Assembly (NCBI GenBank): GCA_028281495.1
Contig: JANQJU010000029.1
Coordinates: 434,001 to 498,000 of the forward strand
Reading direction: 5' to 3'
Source: SAR324 cluster bacterium
GTDB taxonomy: Bacteria > SAR324 > NAC60-12
Length of the DNA stretch: 64,000 nt
Below the pieces are notes generated by a model, which saw only the letters and a program-made list of their open reading frames with translations, was not told the origin of the DNA and made no database searches. Positions 53,790 to 63,067 of this stretch are shown piece by piece (position 1 is the stretch's first letter; each line of letters starts with the position of its first letter). A program made the translations under genes and the position numbers.

Positions 53790-54677
53790 ATGAATGCAGA
53801 TGCGGTACGGAGACTGAATTACGCATTGTTTTCCAGCCCCGCTTTATTGATCTATTCGTTGGTAATCATTGGCCCCGTCCTTTATAGCGGGGTGCTGAGC
53901 CTGACCGAATGGTCAGGTAGCGGACTGCCTAAGTTTGTGGGGTTTGACCACTATGTGAGCATGTTTCAAAAAGAACAATTTCGTCACTCGCTTTACAACA
54001 ACTTTTTGATTGTTTTGATTTCGGTCTTTGTACAGATTCCTATCGGTTTTCTATTAGCTTGGATTCTATATCGGAAATTAATTCGAGCCACAAAATTGTT
54101 TCAGAGTTTATTGTTTTTCCCGGCGGTGACATCGCCAGTAGTGGTGGCTTTGTTGTTCCAATCCTTTTTTGATACGGGCGGTGTCCTGGAGGCTATCATT
54201 GGATGGATTACGAGCAATCGTTTGTTCATTCTCACGAGTTTTACCGGAAAATATACGGCCATTATTCCTGTTTTGATTGTGTTGGTATGGATGTACAGCG
54301 GAATGTACATGATCATCTTCCTCGCCAACCTCCAAAAGATTCCCCCCGAAGTGTTGGAAGCCGCTACTTTGGACGGTGCCAGCGAAGGACAAATCATTCA
54401 GCATATTGCTGTCCCTATGCTAGCTCCGGTGTTTTTGACATCGGCTATCTTTGCCATTTCAGGAAGCTTAAAAAGCTTTGATCTCATTTTTATCATGACG
54501 GGTGGGGGGCCTTCTTACTACACCGAAGTGCTAGCACTCCATATGTACCGCTCCACCTTTGACCATTACAATTATGGCTACGGCGCTGCGGTCACAGTTG
54601 TGATTGTGTTGATGAGCGTCGGGTTGATTCGATTGTTGCTTTCGCTGTCAAAGCGATGGGTAGAGGGCATGAATTAA
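53790..54677 (+). CDS. ABC sugar permease, MalF-like
   Basis: This 295-residue permease has six transmembrane segments and the EAA loop VLEAATLDGASEGQIIQHIAVPML that docks the ATPase. It belongs to the MalF/UgpA group of CUT1 inner-membrane subunits. The frame is open upstream to 53691, but the ATG at 53790 follows GGAGGAGG. It begins 22 bases after the binding-protein stop. It pairs with the MalG-like permease encoded next. Confidence 0.92.
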   Translation: MNADAVRRLNYALFSSPALLIYSLVIIGPVLYSGVLSLTEWSGSGLPKFVGFDHYVSMFQKEQFRHSLYNNFLIVLISVFVQIPIGFLLAWILYRKLIRATKLFQSLLFFPAVTSPVVVALLFQSFFDTGGVLEAIIGWITSNRLFILTSFTGKYTAIIPVLIVLVWMYSGMYMIIFLANLQKIPPEVLEAATLDGASEGQIIQHIAVPMLAPVFLTSAIFAISGSLKSFDLIFIMTGGGPSYYTEVLALHMYRSTFDHYNYGYGAAVTVVIVLMSVGLIRLLLSLSKRWVEGMN

Positions 54678-54688
54678 AAAGAGGCACA

Positions 54689-55543
54689 ATGTCAAATGAT
54701 ACAAGTTCCATGAGAGTATGGGTATCACCATTCTGGAGAATGGCTTCCTGGGTTTTGGTATTGTTGTTTGCGGCATGGACCGTGATTCCATTGATTTGGA
54801 TGACGATCACTGCTTTCAAACCTCACCGTGAAATTGCTCGGAATATATTGGCTTGGCCCAAGAATCCAACGTTCAGCAACTTCACACGAGCGTGGGAATT
54901 GGGCAATTTCAACTGGTTATTTATCAATAGCATTGTCTACTCATTGCTGACCACTATAGCCACGGTTTTGCTTTCGCTTGCAGTGGGATATGCGTTTGCA
55001 TCGATCAAATCGAAATGGACAAACTTTTTATACACATTTGTATCACTGGGCTTGTTGATTACAGTGCATTCCACGCTCATTCCGTTGTTTTTAATGGAAA
55101 ACGCAGTCGGTTTGGACAACACCCGATTGGGAATTCTTCTGCCTTATATCGCGTTCTCACTGCCGTTCGCCATCTACCTCGCCACCATTTTCATCAAAGA
55201 TATTCCTGACGACATATTTGCTGCCGCTGTTTTGGATGGGGCCAATCATTGGAATATCTTTCGTCACATCATCATTCCTATGTGTTGGCCAATTTCAGCA
55301 ACGATTGGAATTTTTACCTTCCTCAACACTTGGAACGAATTTGTTCTTATCTTCACCCTGACCAGCGAAAAATCTTTGCAGAGCCTACCCGTTGGAATCA
55401 ATGCGCTCGCCGGAGGTAGACATGCCAATTATGGATTGCAATTCGCCTCTTTAGTGATTGGCACGATTCCAATGATCATTTTTTACATTCTGTTTCAGAA
55501 ACAACTGCATCGAGGCTTTGCGGGAGGCGCTGTCAAAGGGTGA
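54689..55543 (+). CDS. ABC sugar permease, MalG-like
   Basis: This 284-residue permease has six transmembrane segments and the EAA motif DDIFAAAVLDGANHWNIF followed by RHIIIPMCWP. It is the MalG/UgpE partner of the preceding permease. The ATG at 54689 follows GAGG and lies 11 bases beyond the MalF-like stop; the longer frame from 54656 overlaps that gene and lacks a ribosome site. The heterodimer imports an oligosaccharide for the mannosidase encoded downstream. Confidence 0.92.
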   Translation: MSNDTSSMRVWVSPFWRMASWVLVLLFAAWTVIPLIWMTITAFKPHREIARNILAWPKNPTFSNFTRAWELGNFNWLFINSIVYSLLTTIATVLLSLAVGYAFASIKSKWTNFLYTFVSLGLLITVHSTLIPLFLMENAVGLDNTRLGILLPYIAFSLPFAIYLATIFIKDIPDDIFAAAVLDGANHWNIFRHIIIPMCWPISATIGIFTFLNTWNEFVLIFTLTSEKSLQSLPVGINALAGGRHANYGLQFASLVIGTIPMIIFYILFQKQLHRGFAGGAVKG

Positions 55544-55594
55544 TTGACGTCCCATAGCCCGATACCATCACTACTTATCTTTGGAAGGATTCCC

Positions 55595-58045
55595 ATGACA
55601 ACACAATACCTAACCAAAAACTGGATTCTGAAAGGATCATCGTTGGTGACCCCGATAGCCACCCATTTGCCCAATGATGTGCATTCTATCTTGCTTCAAG
55701 AGGGGCTGATACCCGATCCTTATTACGCCTGCAACGAAAACGAAGTGCAATGGGTCGGTCAAAAAGATTGGCAGCTTCAATGCGAGTTCGATGACAAAAC
55801 CAGATTAAAAGACAATGCGCATCAATGGTTGGTAGTGACCCAGCTCGACACTCATGCGTCAATCACCTTAAACGGGACCGAAGTCGTCCGAGGTTGCAAC
55901 ATGTTTGCTGAGTATGCCCCAGAAATCTCGGACTACCTCATTTCAACTGGCAATCAGATGACCGTTGATCTTTTCTCGGCTCCCAAGGAAGCTGCCCGAC
56001 GCAGCGAACTCCTCCCCTTCCCGATCCCTTGGGCAAGAAACAATAATGTTCCCCATATGAACCTGTTACGGAAACCCCAATGCCACACTGGATGGGATTG
56101 GGGCATTAGCTTGTGTGTGGCCGGGATTTACAAGGCTCCTTACATCGTCTCTGACGACAATGCTCGTTTATCGAATATGACCTGCCATCAACACCACAAA
56201 GAGGGACGAGTTTCGTTAGATATTTCGGTGTTGCTACAGGTTGCCACGGCAGGAAAACGAACGCTCGCCTTAGAATTCGACGGCCAACTTCATGAAATTC
56301 CCGTTCTGTTACAAGTCGGCCAACAAACGATCACGCATAGAATTGAGGTGGAACACCCCAAGCTTTGGTGGCCCGTTGGATATGGAGAGCAACCCCTATA
56401 CGACTTAAACATTCGTTTCGGAAACCAGGTGCATCACCAACGGATTGGTTTAAGGGACCTGCAACTCATTAATGAACCGGATGAAGTCGGAACCTCGTTC
56501 ATTATCCGGGTTAACGGGACTGATATATTTTGCAAAGGAGCCAATTGGATCCCATCCGATGCTTTGCCCGCTCGTCAAAATCCAAACCGCTATCGCCAAT
56601 TGCTTCAAGATGCCTGCAACGCAGGAATGAATATGATCCGAATTTGGGGCGGCGGACAATACGAACACGATGCCTTTTATGACATATGCGATGAGTTAGG
56701 CATCCTACTCTGGCACGATCTTATGTTTGCCTGCGCCCTCTATCCGTCGGAGGGTTGGTTTCTAAATGAAGTGAAAGCAGAATTAGAATATCAAATCCCT
56801 CGGCTCCAGCATCGCACCAGTATCGCTTTATGGTGTGGTGACAATGAGGTGATTGGAGCGCTGGACTGGTATGACGAGAGCCAAAACAATCGAGATACCT
56901 ACCTTGTGAACTATGATCGCCTGAATCGATTTTGCGGAGGCCTTGTGAAAAACTTGGATCCAAGCCGTAGCTTTTGGACCAGTTCTCCAAGCAACGGTAG
57001 CCTCGATTTTGGAGATGGATGGCATGTCGATACCAAAGGCGACATGCATTATTGGACCGTCTGGCATGACGGAGCGTCCTTCGATGCGTTTCGCTCCATC
57101 AAGCCACGTTTCTGCTCAGAATTTGGATTTCAATCCTTCTCGTCGTTGCCACAGGTGCGAGAATTTGCTCCAGAAGATCAATTCAACATCACGTCTCCTG
57201 TGATGGAACACCATCAAAAAAATGATCGGGGGAATTCCATCATGAATGAAATGTTCAGCCGCCTGTTCCGAATGCCAGGAAGCTTTTCGGGGCAACTCTG
57301 GCTAAGTCAATTACAACAAGCCCTCGCTATTGAAACCGGTGTGTTGTATTGGCGAAGCCTTCGTCCCATTTGTATGGGCATGACCTATTGGCAGTTGAAT
57401 GACAACTGGCCAGTCGCCTCATGGGCTAGTATGGAATACAATGGCCGATGGAAGTTGCTGCACCATTTTGCAAAACGCTTCTACGCTTCAAAAATGCTCT
57501 CGTTGCAGACCACCGCAACAACTATCTTTGTTAATGCCCTGATGGATGATGTAAAAGGCGGGATTTTGCGGGGGAGCTTAACACAATTCCGTTTCACCGA
57601 CGGTCAGCAAAAGACCTGGCCCCTCGAAGCGGTTTTCGAACAACCGGGGGCCACGGAACTACTTCAACTTCCTATTACCGACTTACCTTATGCGGCTGAA
57701 GAAAGTTTCCTATATCTTGATTTCAAAGAATCAGAAGCGGCCTCTGGACAATCTGCGTTTGCTTGTCATCCCAAGCAGTTGAACCTACCAATTCCTCAAA
57801 TACGGGCTTCACTTGAGGAAAACCAAGGTACGTGGATGCTGGAACTGGTATCAGACGTACCTGCTTTCTACGTTACCGCAGAACTGAGTCATGCCAAACG
57901 TCCCTTCTCGGACAACGGAGTGTGTCTGTTACCTAATACCCCGATCCGGCTGGGAATTCCCGAAGACGCCAAACCCGAAAAAGTGCTCTCGGATCTCCGT
58001 TTATATGATTTGGCTTCCTATTGCCGGGTCCCCATTGATTTTTGA
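55595..58045 (+). CDS. Beta-mannosidase (glycoside hydrolase family 2)
   Basis: This 816-residue GH2 enzyme hydrolyses terminal beta-mannose residues. The general acid/base is Glu418 (WCGDNEV) and the nucleophile is Glu509 (FCSEFGFQSF). N-terminal jelly-roll signatures include CHTGWDWGISLCVAGIYK and the barrel opens with NMIRIWGGGQYEHDAFYD. The length fits cytoplasmic beta-mannosidases. No signal peptide is seen with the ATG at 55595, which follows GGAAGGA; the frame from a TTG at 55544 is less likely. The enzyme would process oligosaccharides imported by the adjacent ABC system. Confidence 0.92.
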   Translation: MTTQYLTKNWILKGSSLVTPIATHLPNDVHSILLQEGLIPDPYYACNENEVQWVGQKDWQLQCEFDDKTRLKDNAHQWLVVTQLDTHASITLNGTEVVRGCNMFAEYAPEISDYLISTGNQMTVDLFSAPKEAARRSELLPFPIPWARNNNVPHMNLLRKPQCHTGWDWGISLCVAGIYKAPYIVSDDNARLSNMTCHQHHKEGRVSLDISVLLQVATAGKRTLALEFDGQLHEIPVLLQVGQQTITHRIEVEHPKLWWPVGYGEQPLYDLNIRFGNQVHHQRIGLRDLQLINEPDEVGTSFIIRVNGTDIFCKGANWIPSDALPARQNPNRYRQLLQDACNAGMNMIRIWGGGQYEHDAFYDICDELGILLWHDLMFACALYPSEGWFLNEVKAELEYQIPRLQHRTSIALWCGDNEVIGALDWYDESQNNRDTYLVNYDRLNRFCGGLVKNLDPSRSFWTSSPSNGSLDFGDGWHVDTKGDMHYWTVWHDGASFDAFRSIKPRFCSEFGFQSFSSLPQVREFAPEDQFNITSPVMEHHQKNDRGNSIMNEMFSRLFRMPGSFSGQLWLSQLQQALAIETGVLYWRSLRPICMGMTYWQLNDNWPVASWASMEYNGRWKLLHHFAKRFYASKMLSLQTTATTIFVNALMDDVKGGILRGSLTQFRFTDGQQKTWPLEAVFEQPGATELLQLPITDLPYAAEESFLYLDFKESEAASGQSAFACHPKQLNLPIPQIRASLEENQGTWMLELVSDVPAFYVTAELSHAKRPFSDNGVCLLPNTPIRLGIPEDAKPEKVLSDLRLYDLASYCRVPIDF

Positions 58046-58115
58046 GGATCAGTTATCAATTCGCCAGCTGTTGATCGTATCCACTAATGCTTTGACTGCC
58101 GTTTGTTCTTACATG

Positions 58116-58547
58116 TTATCCGCCTGCTTGGTGTTCCAATTGTTCATCGATTCGATTGCATTCGGCGCGGAGCTTCACCATATCCAATGCCTCTCGCACA
58201 AAATCTGGGTCATTGAATCCCAAGCGCTTTAAAGCGAGTTCCATGAATTGGAGTTCGCGGTCTGAAAGGGTGCCACCCGCTGCTGCTACGGGCACCAATT
58301 CTCGAAATATTTGGTAGGCAACCCGTGCTTCCACTTTCAATGGACGGAGTGGAGGCAATTTCATTTGACGAACCATCTCCAACAAGTTGTCTACCATTTC
58401 TTCATTTTCTAGGAACGACAACACGTTCTCCAGAAAATCAATTTCGGAATCATCCAACACGCCGTCAGCGATCACGACGCCGGTAACGGCAATCGCCAAC
58501 CATTTCTTTTGCTCGTTGTTTAGATTGTCAATGAGTGCATTGTCCAT
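58116..58547 (-). CDS. TerB-like protein
   Basis: This 143-residue all-helical acidic protein has the TerB-family pattern AVTGVVIADGVLDDSEIDFLENVL and LVPVAAAGGTLSDRELQFMELALKRLGF, two related helical-hairpin repeats with Asp-rich loops. TerB-like domains occur in tellurite/stress proteins and DjlA, and are thought to bind metal or scaffold membrane complexes. AGGAG precedes the ATG at seven bases. The gene is 51 bases downstream of the UbiB-like kinase gene in the same direction, so a joint function at the membrane is possible. Confidence 0.72.
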   Translation of the reverse strand: MDNALIDNLNNEQKKWLAIAVTGVVIADGVLDDSEIDFLENVLSFLENEEMVDNLLEMVRQMKLPPLRPLKVEARVAYQIFRELVPVAAAGGTLSDRELQFMELALKRLGFNDPDFVREALDMVKLRAECNRIDEQLEHQAGG

Positions 58548-58598
58548 AAGGTCTCCTGTTCCTGCGGTATGATTCTTCCTTCTGCTTTCACACGTTCT

Positions 58599-60098
58599 TT
58601 AACTATCGTCCATCATATACTGTGCCAATTCCATCATGGAAAGGGACACATTATGTTGTTTAAGCAATCCCCCCAACACAATAATGACTCTCGCCATCAA
58701 TACAAAATTGTCAGGCATTTTCACTTTGGCTTGCCGTAGCACTTCCATATAGTATTGGAGGCGACCTAATCCCTGGTATTCAGGAGGCCGTTCTTTTGCT
58801 AGCAATCGTCTCAGTTTTTCAGGATGAGGGCTTTTAAATCCAGCATCCGCTAGCAGTTCGTCAATTGAGTCCGTTTGTTCGGTCACCAATGCCACTACTA
58901 CGTTGCGGTAAGCTTCTGCTTGTTGTTCCGAGAGACGTCCTACTGCTCCAAAATCGAGCAACGCAATTTTGCCTTGAGCCGTTACAAAGAAATTCCCCGG
59001 ATGCGGATCAGCATGGAATAAACGGTTCTTGAATATTTGCTTCAGGAAACTTCTTACTAGTTCTTTGAGTACCGCATCAGCGGCAGAGGGGACTTCTTTT
59101 AAAAACTGACGAATGGGTTTCCCTTCGATGAAATACATTCCGAGTGTCGTTGGCGTCAACAAGTCTTGTACTAAAATTGGGTAATCCCAACGTTGGGTGT
59201 GGTATTGGGTAAAAAATTGAGTCAGGTTGCCTGCTTCGTTGTAGTAATCCAGCTCACTCACAATACTCTTGGAAAGCTCTTTAACGATCTGCTCCAAATC
59301 GAATCCCTCAAACTGGTCGTTCAAAAGCGTTGCTAAGGCTTGGAAAAATCTTAGATCCGCTTTGATCTTTTGGTCCACTTTCGGCAATTGGACCTTCAGT
59401 GCCACGACCGGACCATATCGCAGCTGTCCTTTGTGCACTTGGCCAATGGATGCGGTTGCGATGGGATCGTGATCCAAGGATTCAAACTGCTGAGACCATT
59501 GTGCCCCCAAAGATTGATTCAAAACTTGTTCGATGGCTTCCCAAGAAGCAGGGGGTGCCTGATCTTGGAGCGAAGCAAGGATATCACTGTAGACTTGGGG
59601 AAGCCAATCAGACCGGCAACTGATAAATTGAGCCGCTTTGATCCAGGCCCCTCCTTGTTTTTTGCACAATTTAACGATTTCTTGAGCATTTTTTTTATGA
59701 AAGCTATCTGCCTTGGCTTGTTGCTCCTCTTCGGTCATGTTTTCGATTTGTTTTTTGAACTTCCTGTATCGAGCGACTTGCCGGAAAATGATTGGCAATA
59801 CAGGAAGGTAACGTTCTCGGTCCCTGAGAATTTCTTGCCATAATTCCCACTGGTCCATAAATTTTTGTTGAAGTCCTTTGGTAAATTCACTGGTATCCGG
59901 AAACAAATCTTGGACCGAATCGAGGGTTTGGGAAACCCACTGTTCCATTTGTTGAAGAATCGAACGGTTTTTATTTTTTCCGGAATTTTGGTTCTCTGAC
60001 GACGGATCTAAAGGAAGCCGTTCGGTCCATTCTTGAGCCTTTTCAACCGCCTCTTCTGCCCGTTTTTTCGACTCTTTCATTAATTCATCTAAGTTCAT
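58599..60098 (-). CDS. ABC1/UbiB-family atypical kinase
   Basis: This 499-residue protein of the ABC1/AarF/UbiB family has the Ala-rich loop region ASIGQVHKG (216-224), ATP-site Lys235 in VALKVQLP, HADPHPGN (362-369) and DFG (382-384). The family-specific KxGQ motif near residue 154 reads KAAQ (KAAQFISCRSDWLP), with Ala in place of the conserved Gly. A charged N-terminal helix of about 60 residues precedes it. The family supports ubiquinone synthesis and lipid-related ATPase functions. It is transcribed away from the UDP-sugar dehydrogenase gene. Confidence 0.87.
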   Translation of the reverse strand: MNLDELMKESKKRAEEAVEKAQEWTERLPLDPSSENQNSGKNKNRSILQQMEQWVSQTLDSVQDLFPDTSEFTKGLQQKFMDQWELWQEILRDRERYLPVLPIIFRQVARYRKFKKQIENMTEEEQQAKADSFHKKNAQEIVKLCKKQGGAWIKAAQFISCRSDWLPQVYSDILASLQDQAPPASWEAIEQVLNQSLGAQWSQQFESLDHDPIATASIGQVHKGQLRYGPVVALKVQLPKVDQKIKADLRFFQALATLLNDQFEGFDLEQIVKELSKSIVSELDYYNEAGNLTQFFTQYHTQRWDYPILVQDLLTPTTLGMYFIEGKPIRQFLKEVPSAADAVLKELVRSFLKQIFKNRLFHADPHPGNFFVTAQGKIALLDFGAVGRLSEQQAEAYRNVVVALVTEQTDSIDELLADAGFKSPHPEKLRRLLAKERPPEYQGLGRLQYYMEVLRQAKVKMPDNFVLMARVIIVLGGLLKQHNVSLSMMELAQYMMDDS

Positions 60099-60161
60099 TC
60101 GAATGTCTCAAATAGTTCATATCTTTAGGTATACGGTGTTTTGCTGTATCTCAGCAAATGG

Positions 60162-60190
60162 TTGACTTTTTTTAAGTATCCTTGGATCAT
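60162..60190 (+). promoter_or_regulatory. Candidate sigma-70 promoter for the dehydrogenase gene
   Basis: TTGACT at 60162-60167 and GATCAT at 60185-60190 are separated by 17 bases. The -35 matches five of six consensus bases and the -10 four of six. A start near 60197 would leave a leader of about 110 bases before the ATG at 60308. A 7-bp hairpin (60140-60146 with 60152-60158) lies just upstream. Confidence 0.35.
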
Positions 60191-60307
60191 TGCGCCCGTT
60201 TCAAGGACTCATTTTAAGAAGGGTACTTTATCTTTCTAAAGGGGGTCAACATTTTTAAAAATACGCAAACTAACGCTTAAAAAAATTCCCCAAAAAAGAT
60301 AGAATCT

Positions 60308-61600
60308 ATGGATATTGAAAGTCGGAAAATCTGTGTTGTGGGTTTAGGTTACGTAGGTTTACCCCTCGCAGTGGCTTTTGCAAAAAAGTTTGAGGTTGTT
60401 GGCTTTGATATCAACACGACCAAGGTTGCCGAACTGAAATCGGGTTTGGACCGCACCCACGAAGTTTCTGGAATGGAACTGAAAGCATCCTCGGTTCAGT
60501 TCACCGACGATCCCACGATGATTCAAACTTGTGATTTCATTATAGTCGCAGTGCCCACCCCCGTCACCGAGGCAAAAATTCCTGATCTCACACCACTTCT
60601 AAAATCCAGCGAGACAGTGGGGGAAAACCTGTCGGCCGGAAGTATTGTTGTTTACGAATCTACAGTATATCCAGGTGCGACTGAGGAGGATTGTGTCCCA
60701 CTCTTGGAAAAACACTCAGGTCTCAAATGTGGGGTCGATTTCAAGGTGGGTTATTCTCCAGAGCGGATCAATCCCGGAGACAAAGAACATACGCTCACCC
60801 GAATTGTGAAGGTAGTATCCGGGATGGATGCCGACAGCCTGGAACAAATTTCTGGTGTCTACAGAAGTATTATTGATGCTGGCGTGTTCCCAGCGACTTC
60901 AATCAAAGTTGCTGAAGCCGCCAAGGTTATTGAGAATACCCAGCGTGACCTCAACATTGCCTTGATGAATGAACTGGCATTGATCTTTGAAAAGATGAAC
61001 ATCCGCACTCAAGATGTTTTGGAAGCTGCGGGAACAAAATGGAACTTCCTTAAATTCACGCCAGGTTTAGTGGGTGGCCATTGCATTGGGGTAGACCCGT
61101 ACTATCTGACACACAAAGCCGTGTCGTTAGGATATCAGCCTGCAATGATTCTGGCAGGACGTCGGATCAATGACGGTGTAGGGAAAGTGATTGCCGAAAA
61201 AACGATTCGCCAGCTGATTCAAGCCGGACAAAGCGTACTTGAGGCGCGAGTGCTGTTGTTGGGGTTCACTTTCAAAGAAAATGTACCTGACGTTCGAAAT
61301 ACAAAAGTAATTGAAATCGTCCGGGAGCTGCAAGCATGGGGATGCTTAGTTGATGTCCACGACCCTGTCGCCGACGTGGAGGATGCGAAGCATGAGTATC
61401 AAATTGAATTCATCCAAGTCCCTCCAAAGAAGTATTATCAAGCCGTGGTGCTGGCAGTTTCTCATACGACGTTTATAGAACAAGGCATTCCGGCCTTGTT
61501 AAGCTATATGAAAGATGAAGATCGAGGTGTTTTGATTGATGTAAAATCTTGTTATCGGCCGGAGGATATTCCGGATAACATTTTCTATTGGAGCCTGTAG
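60308..61600 (+). CDS. UDP-N-acetylhexosamine 6-dehydrogenase (TviB/WbpO type)
   Basis: This 430-residue nucleotide-sugar dehydrogenase oxidises the C6 hydroxyl of a UDP-sugar to the uronate with two NAD+. VVGLGYVGLPLAVAFA forms the N-terminal Rossmann motif. VGYSPERINPGDKEH at 147-161 is typical of the TviB/WbpO branch acting on UDP-GalNAc or UDP-GlcNAc. The catalytic Cys259 is in GGHCIGVDPYY. It makes a uronic-acid precursor for a capsule or O-antigen. It lies upstream of pntAA with five bases between stop and start, so it may share transcription with the transhydrogenase genes by chance or for NADPH balance. Confidence 0.88.
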   Translation: MDIESRKICVVGLGYVGLPLAVAFAKKFEVVGFDINTTKVAELKSGLDRTHEVSGMELKASSVQFTDDPTMIQTCDFIIVAVPTPVTEAKIPDLTPLLKSSETVGENLSAGSIVVYESTVYPGATEEDCVPLLEKHSGLKCGVDFKVGYSPERINPGDKEHTLTRIVKVVSGMDADSLEQISGVYRSIIDAGVFPATSIKVAEAAKVIENTQRDLNIALMNELALIFEKMNIRTQDVLEAAGTKWNFLKFTPGLVGGHCIGVDPYYLTHKAVSLGYQPAMILAGRRINDGVGKVIAEKTIRQLIQAGQSVLEARVLLLGFTFKENVPDVRNTKVIEIVRELQAWGCLVDVHDPVADVEDAKHEYQIEFIQVPPKKYYQAVVLAVSHTTFIEQGIPALLSYMKDEDRGVLIDVKSCYRPEDIPDNIFYWSL

Positions 61601-61605
61601 AGACA

Positions 61606-62772
61606 ATGATTGTTGCTATTCCCAAAGAGATCCTTCCTAACGAAAGACGTGTCGCGCTCATTCCAACCACCATCTCTACTTTAAAAAAAAATGGAGTGGA
61701 AGTGTGGGTGGAAAAGGGGGCTGGAGCAAAGGCACAATTTCCCGACAGTGCTTATGAAGAGGCTGGGGCTAAAGTGGAGGAATCGATCGAGCTGCTTTAC
61801 CAAAATGCTGATGTTGTATTAAAAGTACGCCCCCCTGCCTTTCATGAGGCATTGAACAAACATGAGGTGGATTTGCTAAAACCCCAATCTGTTTTAGTGA
61901 GCCTACTGGATGCTTATTTCCAACCTGAAACGATTCAGAAATTAGCCGAGCGTGAAGTCACTAGCTTTGCGTTAGAGTTCTTGCCTAGAATCACCCGCGC
62001 TCAAAGTATGGATGTTTTGAGTTCTATGTCTGCAATAGCCGGGTATCGCGCGGTGGTCTCTGCTGCCGCTGAACTGCCCAAATATTTTCCCATGTTGATG
62101 ACCGCTGCAGGCACGATTACGCCTGCTAAAGTCTTTGTGATTGGTGCGGGAGTCGCCGGTTTGATGGCTATTGCAACAGCAAAACGACTGGGAGCGATTG
62201 TCGAAGCTTATGATACTCGTCCTGTTGTCAAAGAGCAGGTGGAAAGCGTTGGAGCCAAATTTGTTGAGTTGAAGCTGGACACGGAAAACGCAGAAAGCAA
62301 GGGAGGTTATGCTCAAGCTCAGTCAGAAGAATTTTATCAGAAGCAACAAGCAATGATGATCCAATATGTTTCATCGGCAGATGTCGTGATTACGACGGCT
62401 GCTATACCAGGAAAAAAGGCACCTCGATTGATCACTGACGAAATGGTTCAAAAAATGAAGCCGGGGTCGGTTATTGTCGATCTCGCCTCAGAACGGGGTG
62501 GCAATGTTGAAGGCACGGTTGAAAGCGAAAAAGTGATCAAACATGGAGTGACATTATTAGGTTATGCCGATCATCCTGCTCGCGTCGCCGTTCATTCTTC
62601 ACAGCTCTATTCCAAAAATATTAGCACCTTCTTTGTCAATCTTCTGAATGAAGGGGCCTTGAATCTGAACATGGAAGACGAAATCATTGCCCACACCTTA
62701 GTCACCCATAAAGGAGACATCGTGCATGCTGGTGTCAAAGAGATCCTGAGACCCACTGAAAACGGAGAATAG
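61606..62772 (+). CDS. pntAA: NAD(P) transhydrogenase alpha subunit, part 1
   Basis: This 388-residue soluble NAD(H)-binding subunit (domain I) of the proton-translocating transhydrogenase begins MIVAIPKEILPNERRVALIP. It has VFVIGAGVAGLMAIATAKRLGA as the Rossmann motif and DVVITTAAIPGKKAPRLI. The ATG at 61606 is preferred over a TTG at 61588 that overlaps the dehydrogenase gene. The alpha subunit is split into pntAA and pntAB, as in Rhodospirillum rubrum. The complete enzyme sits in the inner membrane and uses the proton gradient to make NADPH. Confidence 0.92.
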   Translation: MIVAIPKEILPNERRVALIPTTISTLKKNGVEVWVEKGAGAKAQFPDSAYEEAGAKVEESIELLYQNADVVLKVRPPAFHEALNKHEVDLLKPQSVLVSLLDAYFQPETIQKLAEREVTSFALEFLPRITRAQSMDVLSSMSAIAGYRAVVSAAAELPKYFPMLMTAAGTITPAKVFVIGAGVAGLMAIATAKRLGAIVEAYDTRPVVKEQVESVGAKFVELKLDTENAESKGGYAQAQSEEFYQKQQAMMIQYVSSADVVITTAAIPGKKAPRLITDEMVQKMKPGSVIVDLASERGGNVEGTVESEKVIKHGVTLLGYADHPARVAVHSSQLYSKNISTFFVNLLNEGALNLNMEDEIIAHTLVTHKGDIVHAGVKEILRPTENGE

Positions 62773-62776
62773 CATC

Positions 62777-63067
62777 ATGGAACTGTTCATCATTTCAATT
62801 ACCATTTTTGTGCTCGCCTTATTTGTAGGCTACGAAATCATTACGAAGGTCCCTCCGAATTTGCATACGCCACTCATGAGCGGCTCCAATGCCATTTCTG
62901 GTATCACTGTGATTGGAGCCATTCTCAGCGCTGGCGGAGGAGAAAACACAACTGGTTTTTCGACATTTTTGGGATTACTCGCAATCATCTTTGCAACCAT
63001 CAATATTGTGGGTGGCTTTATGGTCACCAATCGAATGTTGCGGATGTTTAAGAAGAAAGGAAAATGA
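62777..63067 (+). CDS. pntAB: NAD(P) transhydrogenase alpha subunit, part 2
   Basis: This 96-residue membrane subunit has about three transmembrane segments: a hydrophobic start, then SGSNAISGITVIGAILSAGGG, then a final FMVTNRMLRMFKKKGK anchor with basic tail. It forms part of the proton channel domain II. GGAGA lies eight bases before the ATG, which starts five bases after pntAA. The stop overlaps the beginning of pntB. Confidence 0.92.
   Translation: MELFIISITIFVLALFVGYEIITKVPPNLHTPLMSGSNAISGITVIGAILSAGGGENTTGFSTFLGLLAIIFATINIVGGFMVTNRMLRMFKKKGK

Noticed and set aside
53117..53791. 224-residue minus-strand ORF
   Set aside because: It is antisense to the sugar-binding protein gene and its composition (Phe, His and Cys rich) is that of a shadow frame.
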